Shown here piece by piece: positions 51,101 to 59,321 of a stretch of 64,000 nt of DNA. Source of the stretch: Tritrichomonas musculus (lineage: Eukaryota > Parabasalia > Tritrichomonadida > Tritrichomonadidae); the NCBI GenBank assembly GCA_039105265.1, contig JAPFFF010000005.1, positions 2,589,501-2,653,500 on the forward strand. Reading direction: 5' to 3'. The position numbers and the translations under genes are program-made. The notes below the pieces were generated by a model, which saw nothing but the letters and a program-made list of their open reading frames with translations, had not been told where the DNA came from and did no database searches. Each line of letters starts with the position of its first letter. The stretch's first letter is position 1.

Positions 51101-53784
51101 TTCTGAAGATGTCTCAAAAATGGAAATGAGATTGTTGGACGACTGTTTTCAGACAGATATCGATTTGACAAATTTTGATTGATTACTTCAAAAAGTTCAA
51201 CAAAATTATTTGCCGTTATGAAGAAACTTTCTGAAGGCTTCACATTCTTAATGATGTTTGAAACACCACTTGCTAGTAATGACTCAATTGTATCGTTCTG
51301 AATTACTTGGGAGTAAACTCGAATAGCACCTCCAATGTACCATTGAATTGGATTCATTGAAGCGTTACCGAATTTCAAACAACAAGGCTTCATTTTGTAT
51401 TTACTAACAGCAGAATTATTATTATTATTTAAATTGCTGTTTTCATTGCTAAATGTGATTTCATCATAATCAGAATCAAAGCAAGAATAAGTGTTGTTGT
51501 TGCTATCTTGTGTTAAATTGCATTGAAAGGCTTGTTTTCCATTAACATGACCTGTGCACGTTGTCAACTTTTCGTTGGCAATCAAAACAACATGATACCA
51601 TCGATTGGCAGCGACTGTACATGACTCGCTCTCATTCAAAGTCATCATATTGTTTTCCATGACCAAATTACAATTGAAAAAGCTGACAATTCTAACTTTT
51701 TCTGTTGGCAATTCATTTATTGAAAACCAAAATGATAACGCTCGAACTGTCTCTGACAATGTGAACGATATCATTGTGTTCTGCAAGTTGCTGCCGAATT
51801 CAAAGCACGGAGTGTCTTGAAATGAGTTGCTGCAACATTCATTGATGACTTTCGGATACTCAAGGAGCAAAGATGCATGCTTTGGAAGCAAGTAACAGTT
51901 AGCAACAGATTCAATGGATGGGAATTTGTCAATAGATTGACCTGTTTCTGATAACCAAAGGTCAATTCCATATTGACCACAAATCCACTTGTCAAATGAA
52001 TGGACAATTTTGATATCGTCACCACAGAAAGGAAGAAGAGAAGGGAAAATCAAGTGTCCAGATGAACTAGAGTCATTTTGGAAGATTCCAAAAGCCAACT
52101 TTTTGATATTATCTTTGGTCATATTGAAAAAGTCATGCTTCTTCAAAAATTGAATCAGAAAAGTGTCAAGCTTTTGATTGAAAAACTTGCCTGAAAGACC
52201 AATTACTACATTGAAAATTGTTGAAGGTGAAATATGGTCAAAATTCATTTTGTTTAGAAAATTGATGCTGTGGGGACTGTTTCTCAGTTTTTTTGAATAA
52301 CAGAAAAGTTGAGCAATTTCATTTAAAATTGAATCAGAAAAATCTTTTTCTTTTTCTGTCAAAAATTTGAATAAAAAATCAACTCTTTCTTCATTCATCA
52401 ATACTTGAATTAAAACTTTTGAATACATTTTTCTTTCTTTAAAAAGAGGTGAAATTGAATAAAATAAGGTCAATAAATGATCGTCAAAAATATTATCATT
52501 AACATAAACATCCATAAACTCAAGAAGTGTCGGGTACTTTTCAATCAGATCAAAGAACTGCTCCGGTGTAATATTTTTCGTTATAGAAGAGAAAAACAAA
52601 GGGACAAAAGGCAAAAAAGAATCTTCAGACATTTTTAAAACTTCAAAAAGATTTTGGACATTATTTTCAACGAAAAAATGGTAGTCATAAAAAGGGAAAA
52701 ACAAGGGAATTGTTAAAGTAATATCAAAATCAAAATGAGTCATTAGATAATGACTCATTTGAAATAATAAAAGAGCTGATTCTTTTTGATCTGGTTTAAT
52801 GGATGATGCAATAACATAAATATTTTCTGATTGAATTGGACAATATTCTCTTGGAAAAACGCTTAAAGAATTATATAGAAGAGACATTGCTTTTTTTTGA
52901 ATGGCTTCTGAAATATCGTGAAATTCAAACAATTTAATAAGTTCACCGAATATCGGATGAACTTCATCTGTAAATTTTGGGAGAACGTTCGGAGATGTGC
53001 ACATTGACATAAATATATGATATAAGACAAGAAGATCAGGGTCATTATGCTCAATTATATATTGATTGAAAGATTTAAATCCGCCTTGATCGATAAATGG
53101 TATAAGTAATTTAGATTGACTAGCTGTAATTAAATCATTTATAAATTGAAATGCTCTTGTGGCATTGCTCGTTGGTATATCTTTTGTCGTTTCGATAACA
53201 ATCGTGAAAAATTCTTTGCTTTTTTCGGAATCTGTTGATTGAAAATATAAATTTATTGTTTGTTGCAAATCAGAGAAAATTTTCTCAAATATATTAACTT
53301 TTGATTCGTTCATTAAGAGTTTCCACAAACTAATTAATCCATCAGTTGATTCGAACGATTGAGGAAAAGCAGGTGAGGTGAAGAATACATGTAAAAATTC
53401 CGTAAAATTGTTAACATTTTCTTCATTTAATTCACTTGATAAAAGAAGTGCAGTAGTAAATGCAGAAATATCATTCGCGATCTGAGAAATAATTGAGGAA
53501 TTAGAAAAAAATATTAATAAATCAGCTAAGTTTTGCGATCTTTTCTTATCTGATAAAAATTGTGCTAAATGAGAGTTTAAGAGTTGGAAAAATGATTGAA
53601 TGCAATTTATTAATCGAGAAAATTCTGGCGATTCTTGATTGATTTTTATTACTTTTCTGAAAAAAGAGTCGGTTTGTAATAATAATTGACACTGAGTACT
53701 ATCATCGGCAGTTGAAGCTTCTTGTATGAATAATTCTATTGTATCAATCATTGAAATTAATACTTCTTCATCATTATTCTCCAT
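45181..53784 (-). CDS. Giant BEACH-WD40 protein with ConA-like and C-terminal zinc-finger domains
   Basis: 2867 residues, ATG at 53782-53784. An armadillo-like helical N-terminal part is followed by a lamininG/ConA-like domain at about 670-800 (ISFTLSETVRALSFWFS, then RWYHVVLIAN). A PH-like region lies at about 1830-1940. The BEACH domain covers about 1965-2270, with LWVDGHISNNTYLLYLNKIA then GRSFIDFSQFNVFPWII and HHGWDHPSRLF. WD40-like repeats follow to about 2790, and a zinc finger of four CxxC pairs (CAIC, CYGC, CKDC, CKNC; about 2807-2855) ends the protein. BEACH, WD40 and a C-terminal FYVE-type finger is the order in ALFY/WDFY3, which links aggregates to autophagy, but the FYVE R-HHC basic motif is not seen here. 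BEACH proteins act in membrane traffic and lysosome biology. Low-complexity linkers are typical of this genome. Confidence 0.85.
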   Translation of the reverse strand: MENNDEEVLISMIDTIELFIQEASTADDSTQCQLLLQTDSFFRKVIKINQESPEFSRLINCIQSFFQLLNSHLAQFLSDKKRSQNLADLLIFFSNSSIISQIANDISAFTTALLLSSELNEENVNNFTEFLHVFFTSPAFPQSFESTDGLISLWKLLMNESKVNIFEKIFSDLQQTINLYFQSTDSEKSKEFFTIVIETTKDIPTSNATRAFQFINDLITASQSKLLIPFIDQGGFKSFNQYIIEHNDPDLLVLYHIFMSMCTSPNVLPKFTDEVHPIFGELIKLFEFHDISEAIQKKAMSLLYNSLSVFPREYCPIQSENIYVIASSIKPDQKESALLLFQMSHYLMTHFDFDITLTIPLFFPFYDYHFFVENNVQNLFEVLKMSEDSFLPFVPLFFSSITKNITPEQFFDLIEKYPTLLEFMDVYVNDNIFDDHLLTLFYSISPLFKERKMYSKVLIQVLMNEERVDFLFKFLTEKEKDFSDSILNEIAQLFCYSKKLRNSPHSINFLNKMNFDHISPSTIFNVVIGLSGKFFNQKLDTFLIQFLKKHDFFNMTKDNIKKLAFGIFQNDSSSSGHLIFPSLLPFCGDDIKIVHSFDKWICGQYGIDLWLSETGQSIDKFPSIESVANCYLLPKHASLLLEYPKVINECCSNSFQDTPCFEFGSNLQNTMISFTLSETVRALSFWFSINELPTEKVRIVSFFNCNLVMENNMMTLNESESCTVAANRWYHVVLIANEKLTTCTGHVNGKQAFQCNLTQDSNNNTYSCFDSDYDEITFSNENSNLNNNNNSAVSKYKMKPCCLKFGNASMNPIQWYIGGAIRVYSQVIQNDTIESLLASGVSNIIKNVKPSESFFITANNFVELFEVINQNLSNRYLSENSRPTISFPFLRHLQNAYNGGQCILNLISKRLENDEDEKENESIGYLLDSLCKMQNLQFTNWKLSVFAVHMSTLFYLRPSLFNENILNNLFSCFSSDINDSVSWDDVLVFIFDFGLFNTSNRGFVISKLFEFVAKCNCDENISSNLLNFIFHVLFFFDKELKDSEYDMLISMIDKYHPTSNQISYMLQARLNFNENLVNPTFQYDKELFEGRLYEKLYDMFIKTVDDKFCDYHLIYILQPSHSIELIGKIVHSITKKKIPSNRVNQIIFFCLSHSEIKESWPILLNLLLTVKSKKLAGQYIESIETLILNSQIDSESLYILVIALSFLSIHVLNQPEEELKSENNFWMNLWIFLYSFTFSNASMFNSDILSSKKVFSSILQLISLGFFTSEKVIFPFCPSIENPEEIMKYSIMSGQPFPSTPGTNLIRANATYKPKSGNDVYSSISRIIPPTYHLPPPYSESTISSHKKMYDISFVNKVLDVNKNKIVTNWHNFIPKQNYSVETALKSTVFKDIINFVVKICSNLKLIDPKSNMKRSASSNSSLSLLDNSSSSSALISIDSSSILIMNDDNNNDDNIDEQADLASQNVTMDFNRFFINIISLTESINTKYSMKLISIFTIEILNHLITKKKTALFILRFICRRISSGWYEREYLLELITNILSVPIKGKEKTMNNILQILIFVSKNIPQENFNGFLKLFNTQSEKIFNSINYELDWFIVLLFDFIYSNKDNQEIIKTTKTFADTLKQSCKRIKDKNVLQMRNEILNGILELNNPSYEPNEYLKKLISEKKEEFITTISKSIVNSLVQDSIYRTTQTAHFYQSMNEFLDVFNTFDVCARSISSIVRFNDRRLLLFDLNCFFRLREKVLTSFPFSDNSTFKEKIITKTVSLLNDPINPTRRFEKSPVIYNIPPFPSVSKNVVSVMPYPLPNFEDILNVLPESLYDLLSIDYLPFEAFVLHQLKPSVLSFSYHFESDEALLFSMVLNFVTREKKAKLKFIGDASILYGVSPLKGVLIIDSKNMYFLEGLKLTNDGCTFKDNINHDMNDIIYEFYISYMDAGYFGQPYIFEGHPLIQIPMSQIILSTPHLWLQKEIAFELNFLLGWAFIIVAKNNDDYLTLSKCLNECVDHNFGKYHIYNKYPSPINNARILRQSIRDVSRLWVDGHISNNTYLLYLNKIAGRSFIDFSQFNVFPWIISDYSTSLYESIPAESFRDLSLPMGQIGPERTPRFQLFFETSKYFYGTHYMHLGVVLFYLFRIDPFCLFSIYFHHGWDHPSRLFSDFAEAWLSAAHVSQNDVKEAVPQLFKCPEFLLNISNLPLTMPESNPPTPQNVENVKLGRWSNNSRDFTRIMSIELESERVSKSINNWIDLIFGVKSRGEPAIEAKNVFPPLCYSDNASTTTNANANANSADERNLIEEEVERKAAEASIINFGQCPRQLFKSSHPIKNKIEPRAHLLSDPRLIFYQSLNCNAFIPSALPANDVYIGSQNIFIAPQNGLVLNSTTTIQFSYDMSSIVSYSNNVYNSISVAKAKFKAKAKTFGRSNQRSNSYIRDESTDDDDTDDEDDSQMRLFFNSTSSSPIMKSFFPASLDETQQLDSSLSSSYQDFSNLVASIDNSSQPKPSPLTMNQGENIGLNQGINSPIQTSSSATIDFASNSRMKVLFKCPDSVDFICKSPDGSLVSLFLKEGSFTVYSLHFEKGEVKGGSKLMWFSTPSSEVITAAISSVHFLAIVVCNDEMKGKRICRFDLGLMIQVDPIEAGFSIQKVVFDDNAATIIACGEEEMAVFTVSGQMIVHQKMNGLIENSDNSEKLNDVPEKVDGENKSMKITAIAVANLEEHIENRFFVTGHVDGFVRFWFLDLNKAKIVLLKDARVCNTQIDLVSIATDDDSCFEANGNALRAIVISSRPISKMFSFEFYASAAKNLRKEYAVRCAICGKRFDEIKQKPNVCYGCHRFFCKDCSLKADKKMCKNCQDLKNKLAEEAKDINGPS

Positions 53785-53920
53785 CTAATTTTTTCAAAAT
53801 ATTAAAATATTGCTTTCTAATTCAATATTTTCAATATGAATATAAAGAAAATTGAGTTTAAAAATTTTTTCACCAATGAATTAAGAACGTTTATTAAAAT
53901 TACATATCGTCTCTTATTAC

Positions 53921-53928
53921 TCATATTA
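53921..53928 (+). promoter_or_regulatory. Initiator (Inr) of the gene at 53930
   Basis: TCATATTA one base before the ATG at 53930 is a full match to the TCA-Y-W initiator pattern. Confidence 0.6.
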
Positions 53929-53929
53929 A

Positions 53930-54514
53930 ATGGATGCAGCAAAATTAATGGCAATTTTATCTTCCGCAAACGAACGAGGCAATAAAGATACTTTAGAAAA
54001 TCAAAAACTTCGAAACGTTCTTAACGCTCAGCAACAAATAATTCGTGATCTTTCATTATCATTTAACACAGAAGAATTATTAGAAAAAGTAGAAAATAGT
54101 CGACAGATGGAAGAAAATTTGAATGGCTCACTTGCCAGTTCTACATCTTTTTTGAAATCATTACTTTTTACTCCACCAAAAAAAGATCCTCAAGTCAGCA
54201 ATATCATAAAATCTATACTTAGTGATATTCAAGGTCAGTTAACCACATTATGCAAACAATGCGTAGATCAAAAAATGACTTCAGTTCCAATTACAGCATT
54301 AGTTGATATTGAACAACAAATGAATTCTTTCGAGGATAAACTTGCAGAAAATGGACAATTTCCCGAAAAAGAAGAAGATAAAAATAGAAGAATGCTATTA
54401 CGTGATTTTCATACACAAAATGTTTTGAATTTTTTGTCAGACACTCTTCATAAAAAATCAGATTCCGAATCGGATTCTGAACGCGATTCAAATAATGCAA
54501 ATCAAAAAGAATGA
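53930..54514 (+). CDS. Helical protein of unknown function with acidic Ser-rich tail
   Basis: 194 residues. Predicted helices fill most of it (LENQKLRNVLNAQQQIIRDL, then FLSDTLHKK). The last 22 residues are acidic and Ser-rich (SDSESDSERDSNN), a likely casein-kinase-2 target. No family is recognised. It is divergent from the BEACH gene, with 145 bases between start codons. The strong initiator supports an expressed gene. It may be a centrosomal or cytoskeletal coiled-coil component, as the next gene encodes a FOP-like protein, but this is only by location. Confidence 0.65.
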   Translation: MDAAKLMAILSSANERGNKDTLENQKLRNVLNAQQQIIRDLSLSFNTEELLEKVENSRQMEENLNGSLASSTSFLKSLLFTPPKKDPQVSNIIKSILSDIQGQLTTLCKQCVDQKMTSVPITALVDIEQQMNSFEDKLAENGQFPEKEEDKNRRMLLRDFHTQNVLNFLSDTLHKKSDSESDSERDSNNANQKE

Positions 54515-54947
54515 ATCAATATAAACATATTGATATTTCAATTTGATTATAACCCCTTCGTAAAAATTAATAAATTTTTAAATATTTGCCATTTTTTTAA
54601 AAATTAAATTATCAATAAAGCCATACGTTACATTCTTCTAACAATGATTCTAATTTACTTTTTCAATAAAATTATTAGAATGCTTTTTTTTGCTTTATTT
54701 TAAGAATACATTAAAAATAATCACATCAAATACTTAAAATACCCTTAATACAATTTCGTTAATTGCATATCTAGAAAAATCATTTATCTCATTAATGATC
54801 ATTTAAGTTTTCAATTATTCAAAATTATATTAATAAGGTGAAATACAATTATTTTTTTATTTGTTATACATAAATACATTATCACAATACTCAAAAATTC
54901 TAAAATTATGATAAACGTTCTCCAACTTAAAGAGCGGTTTACAATTT
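54515..54947. other. AT-rich intergenic spacer
   Basis: It separates two genes in the same direction. No ORF, repeat or RNA gene was recognised. Confidence 0.5.
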
Positions 54948-54954
54948 TCACAAA
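54948..54954 (+). promoter_or_regulatory. Initiator (Inr) of the FOP-like gene
   Basis: TCACAAA directly abuts the ATG at 54955 and fits the TCA-Y-W pattern. Confidence 0.5.
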
Positions 54955-55332
54955 ATGTCTTTAAACCTCAATTTACCAAAGGAAGATCTACAAAAACTCA
55001 GCGATGCAATTGAAAAAGATGGAGCATATGAAACAATTAAAAACAAAATGAGAGCAGCTGTTCTTATTTGTACTCAAGATTTAATGAATAATTCCAAAGC
55101 GTCTGCTTTACAAAAGTTTAATTTAACACTTCCCGAAAATCAAAATATAAGAGCTGCTCTTGCAGCGGCTGCTGATTTTCTTAAACAAAAACAATTTATT
55201 CATACATTGTCAGTTCTACAAGAAGAAGTTAAACAAGAAGATTTAGAAGCTGGTGAAAATGAATTGGATCAAATTATTCATAAAAACCCAGATGAAAATG
55301 CACTTCAAACACTTATTTCTACTGTTCAATAA
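54955..55332 (+). CDS. FOP/FOR20-like (LisH-type) centrosomal or basal-body protein
   Basis: 125 residues. Residues 11-85 follow the N-terminal dimerisation/LisH region shared by FOP (FGFR1OP), FOR20 and OFD1: LQKLSDAIEKDGAYETIKNK, then MRAAVLICTQDL and FLKQKQFIHTLSVLQEE. The family pattern is L---L---G-L--IKA-LRAAVF ... EFL-----DFTLAVFQPE. The last 40 residues are polar (QIIHKNPDENALQTLIS). FOP/FOR20 proteins are needed for centriole and basal-body docking and for satellites; in a flagellated parabasalid this would be a basal-body protein. Identity is inferred from motif order and size (FOR20 is about 170 residues), not from a search. Confidence 0.65.
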   Translation: MSLNLNLPKEDLQKLSDAIEKDGAYETIKNKMRAAVLICTQDLMNNSKASALQKFNLTLPENQNIRAALAAAADFLKQKQFIHTLSVLQEEVKQEDLEAGENELDQIIHKNPDENALQTLISTVQ

Positions 55333-55919
55333 AAAAAATATTTTTTATTTTGCAAGTATCTAATGTATTCACTGATTTTGTCCCAATATTAACAGAGAAA
55401 TTTAAGTGAATTAGAAAAAAATACGAAAATTTTTTGTAAATATCTTTTTTTTTTTCACTAAGCTGTAATTCTTGTTTCTTTTTTGAAGATTTTTGATTTT
55501 CAAACTTTAAATAGTACAGAAAGAATTTATTTTTTTTTCTTGCCAGATTATCATCTATCCTCAAATTTGTTTTTTCAATCAAGCATAAAAATTGTTTCAT
55601 TCCAAATATTCAATCTAATAAAATCAAAAATAATTATTTTTATTGAATATTTTTTAGCATTTTTCAATACTAATTTGATGCTATTAATATCATCAGAAGA
55701 ATTTAAGAACTATGCATCTTTTTTTGTTCTTAAAATAAACATCAGATATTATAGAACTTAAATTCCATCAAAAATATTATTTTTCATGGTAAAATAGACA
55801 GATTGTGATGTCATTAATCATAAATTTTAGATCTAAATTTTTCAATTTATATCTGGCTGAACTTTATTATTATTTTAAATTTTTCAATATTAGATTTCGG
55901 TTGTATTCAGACCTTTAAA
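55333..55919. other. AT-rich intergenic spacer
   Basis: It contains poly-T tracts (about 55446-55456 and 55530-55538). The short frame at 55483-55761 is low-complexity Phe/Ile and is not called. Confidence 0.5.
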
Positions 55920-55928
55920 TCATCTAAG
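55920..55928 (+). promoter_or_regulatory. Initiator (Inr) of the homeodomain-WD40 gene
   Basis: TCATCTAAG, 8 bases before the ATG at 55936, fits the trichomonad initiator pattern. Confidence 0.55.
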
Positions 55929-55935
55929 ATTTAAG

Positions 55936-57531
55936 ATGCATTCCGACGAGGAGCTGAAAGATGGGCGATATTTTCCATCGCCAAAGGAACAAGCTATCTT
56001 AACGCAAACTATTGATCAATATTTTTCGCTTCCTGAACGATCAGAGCAGCGATCAATTGTTGTTCAGAATGTCACAGCCAAATTATCAGAAATCAACTCC
56101 CGCTGGAACCATCGTGCTGTTCGTTTATGGTTCAACAATAATAAACGTACATGTATGAAAACATCTGTTCAATTCGATCCAATGCAAATTCATGGATCTG
56201 ACGTTGCAGCAGATAGAATGCCTCCCAAAAAAAGACCTCCTCGATCATCAAGCGTTGGTGCTTTTATACAACGACCAATGTCACCTCCAGCTGATATAAC
56301 CATTGCCGACAATCTTGCTTCAGTTTTTACTGCTATTAGCCAGCAGCGACAAACACTTGAAGAGAAAAAGACAATGGAAACAAATCTCACCAACGTACTA
56401 ATTGAAATTTCTGATAAATTATGGAAAGATCATATCGCACCAATTTATCACAATCACTCTATTACATCACCAGATGCAATGCCAAATATGTCTGATCCAA
56501 AGTGCAATTCAAACAATTTTGAAGTTCCTCAACCAAATATCATTCAACGGTATAATTCTGTTGAAACTGGGATTTTAGTAAATGGATCACCTGCTGTTAT
56601 AGATTTTATTTCACCAGAGCAGGTCAGGTCTCTGAAACGAGGCCAAGATTCATTTCAAACGCCTCTTCCATTTTCGGCCTCTTCAATGATTTTTGATGCG
56701 CCATTATCGTCGTTTTTTGTTTCTGCAGGAACAAAAATATATAATATTTCATCAGAAAATGGAGTTACCTCTGAAAATGTATTAGTTCCTGGAGTTCCAC
56801 CGATGATTCGTTCTTCACTTTGTTTTCTAGAAGATGGAGCACTTGTCCTTGGATCACGTCGGTTCATCCATCTTTGGTCACGTCAACAAATTGACCTCAT
56901 CAACAATGGAGAAATTACATTAAATGAAAACAACAACAATTGCTCTGGCTGCTTTATTTCAGGCCTTCCTTCATCAATTACCTCCATTGCACCAGTTAAT
57001 TCAATGATTGCCGCCTGTTCAAACAATCATCATGCAATTTATATTCTTAGTCCTGACGGCCGAAATGACAGGGCATTTGTAGGACATGGATCAGGTGTTA
57101 CATGTCTATATAGTCCCGATTACAGAAGTAGTATATTTATGAGCGGAGGTGTTGATCTCACGGCTCGAATTTGGGATTACCGCGAGCCAGCTGGGCCAAC
57201 CTCCCAGCTTCAAAGACATCATGCTCCTCTTTCAGTTGTATCGATGTGCTGCGATAATACTAAGCCATTTCTCGCTTTTACTGGCGGCGAAGATCATGTA
57301 GTTAAAATTTGGGATTTAAGAGTGAACAGAGTAGTTAACGAAGTATATGTTGGAATGGGAATTCCATTTGCTGTTGATTACAATGTTCAAACAAGATCAT
57401 TGACTGTATTAACAAAAGAAAAAAGCGGTACAGTTGCGGATGGCTTCTTAATTTCTCAATCTGATGAATCAGGGAAATTTATTGAGAAAAGTTTCAATTT
57501 GTGCGTTAATTATAATTTCAATGTAGTATGA
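55936..57531 (+). CDS. Homeodomain-like plus WD40 fusion protein
   Basis: 531 residues. Residues about 12-75 look like a homeodomain: FPSPKEQAILTQTIDQYF, a middle helix with VTAKLSEINSRWNH, and a recognition helix RAVRLWFNNNKRT that matches the homeodomain pattern K-V--WF-N-R. It is followed by a basic/polar linker (PPKKRPPRSSSVGAF) and, from about 200, WD40-type blades, the clearest being GVTCLYSPDYRSSIFMSGGV with LTARIWDYRE (about 390-420) and FTGGEDHVVKIWDLR (about 448-462). A homeodomain joined to a WD40 propeller is unusual. It suggests a DNA-bound scaffold, for example a transcriptional corepressor. The homeodomain call rests on pattern only. Confidence 0.65.
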   Translation: MHSDEELKDGRYFPSPKEQAILTQTIDQYFSLPERSEQRSIVVQNVTAKLSEINSRWNHRAVRLWFNNNKRTCMKTSVQFDPMQIHGSDVAADRMPPKKRPPRSSSVGAFIQRPMSPPADITIADNLASVFTAISQQRQTLEEKKTMETNLTNVLIEISDKLWKDHIAPIYHNHSITSPDAMPNMSDPKCNSNNFEVPQPNIIQRYNSVETGILVNGSPAVIDFISPEQVRSLKRGQDSFQTPLPFSASSMIFDAPLSSFFVSAGTKIYNISSENGVTSENVLVPGVPPMIRSSLCFLEDGALVLGSRRFIHLWSRQQIDLINNGEITLNENNNNCSGCFISGLPSSITSIAPVNSMIAACSNNHHAIYILSPDGRNDRAFVGHGSGVTCLYSPDYRSSIFMSGGVDLTARIWDYREPAGPTSQLQRHHAPLSVVSMCCDNTKPFLAFTGGEDHVVKIWDLRVNRVVNEVYVGMGIPFAVDYNVQTRSLTVLTKEKSGTVADGFLISQSDESGKFIEKSFNLCVNYNFNVV

Positions 57532-57779
57532 TTATTTACAATAATCATTATTTTTCATTTATCTCTTCTTGATATACTAGATCTTTTTATTGTTCAAATT
57601 TATCTTTGTTTTGTATCATTTCAGAATAAATCACATATTTCGTTAATCTATTTGAAATTTATTAAAATTTTGAAAGGCTTATAAAAAAATAAAAAGTATA
57701 TCAATAACAATTTATTCTAATAAAACGCAGATTTCATTTGAATTCAATAACAAAGAACTATATGTTAAATTGAAGAACT

Positions 57780-58694
57780 TCATTTTTCTTCAGCATTTTT
57801 TCTTAAAATATCATTGATAAAAGATTTTTTGATTATAATAAGCAAGGCCCTGATTTCGTTCGAAAATTCAACAAATGCATTAACTCTGAATTTTTGAGTA
57901 TCAATAATTCTATCTTTTCTATCCTTAGGATTTTCAATTCTTCTTGGCTTCTTTCTTTTTGAACTTTGATCTGGAACAATTAAAGGTCTATCAGTTGGCT
58001 TTAAACTCATACTAAAATTCAAAGGCTTGTCAGTTCTATTTGCTCTTGCGGAATTAGAAAACCTTGGAGAATGAGTCCTTTCCATTTTGAAAGATGAATC
58101 AAAAGAGTCGAGTTCATGTTTGTGATAATTATCAAGCCTTGTATTTTCTTTTTTGCAAAAATCAAGAAATTCCGAATATTCTGTATCCCAAAAATTGATA
58201 TATTTACCAACGACGATATTTATATTGATTTCGGTTTTATTATCAATCTCATCTTGATTTTGGTATTTGAATATTTCAACATCAATTTTGATAATGCATT
58301 TCTTAATCATTATTGAATCTTTATAATTATATTCGGAAAGATAAAAGTCGAGAAGTTGCTGGAGGATATTTCGAACCTCAATACAATCTTCAAGGCTACC
58401 TGGTATGTTATTATCAGGATCTTCAAGGTATCTCAGGCTTAAATCGTCAAGCACAGGCTTTTTTGGACCTGAAGCAAATGGTGATATGGACCTAATACGA
58501 ACACGTGGAGTCAATGAATGCCCGAAAGATGGTGGCTTAATAGGTTTTGTTACGGATAATTTATCATGGGACTTGTATAACCTTATAGATTTCGAAAAAA
58601 TCTGTTCTTGGTTCTTTGAACTTTTTGTTTCCGGATTGGTATGTAAGTATGGAACAGCCGTAGGGAGAGTTGTTAAAAAGCAGCATTCATCCAT
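57780..58694 (-). CDS. Basic protein of unknown function
   Basis: 304 residues with ATG at 58692-58694, preceded by TTTTCAATAAAAA (relaxed initiator). The N-terminal 80 residues are polar and Pro/Ser-rich. A helical core covers about 88-205 (LEDCIEVRNILQQLLDFYLS, then VGKYINFWDTEYSEFLDFCK). A basic, Ser/Pro-rich linker with KRKKPRRIENPKDRKDR precedes a C-terminal helix. No family recognised. It is convergent with the homeodomain-WD40 gene. It looks like a genuine, intact gene by length and composition. Confidence 0.62.
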   Translation of the reverse strand: MDECCFLTTLPTAVPYLHTNPETKSSKNQEQIFSKSIRLYKSHDKLSVTKPIKPPSFGHSLTPRVRIRSISPFASGPKKPVLDDLSLRYLEDPDNNIPGSLEDCIEVRNILQQLLDFYLSEYNYKDSIMIKKCIIKIDVEIFKYQNQDEIDNKTEININIVVGKYINFWDTEYSEFLDFCKKENTRLDNYHKHELDSFDSSFKMERTHSPRFSNSARANRTDKPLNFSMSLKPTDRPLIVPDQSSKRKKPRRIENPKDRKDRIIDTQKFRVNAFVEFSNEIRALLIIIKKSFINDILRKNAEEK

Positions 58695-58778
58695 TTTTTA
58701 TTGAAAATTAAAGAATTTGTTTTGAATGATTTAACAGATTTACTTAGAAAATTCAATAAAAAATATTGAATATACTAA

Positions 58779-59321
58779 CAAATAACCTAGGCTTTTGTAT
58801 CCAGTGAACTGAGTGTCCATTTTCGACTTTTTGTAAAAAGCTGTCACTTTTTGTGGACATAAAACTGCTTTTTTATTTAGTATTTTATTCAAAGATTTGT
58901 GTTGAAGTATCCAAAAAAATTTTTATTGGATACTTTATTTTTCCTTTAATAAACTCATTAATATCAGAAAAAAAGCAATAATAAATGTCTTGAACACCTA
59001 CTATTCTTAATTTTTAAAAAACCTCTCAAATATAAATTATAAACTTTTCAAATTCACTAAGAATGATTTTGACCAAGAAGATCAACATTTGAAATAAAAA
59101 ATAAAATTCAATGTAAATTTGGAGCGATATAATTGGTCAAACGAAATATACATTCAAAATAATCAATGAAAATTGAAAGGTGTATCCAAGATTGAATTAA
59201 AGTGTCCATTTTGGCTATTTTGGATACTCAAATTCTCTCAAAAAATAACGAACAAAAATGAGTATCCATTGGATACTTTTTGAATACAAACTCGTTTGGA
59301 CACAAAAGCCTAGCAAATAAC
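58779..59321. mobile_element. hAT-like MITE with perfect 8-bp target duplication
   Basis: The 527-bp element spans 58787-59313. Its ends are inverted: CTAGGCTTTTGTATCCA at the left and, on the other strand at the right, CTAGGCTTTTGTGTCCA. It is flanked by exact 8-bp copies of CAAATAAC at 58779-58786 and 59314-59321. An 8-bp duplication is typical of hAT transposons. The interior holds no transposase but has several subterminal repeats: GTGTCCATTTT twice, and pieces of TTGGATACTTT and its inverse. The perfect duplication implies a recent insertion. Confidence 0.82.
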
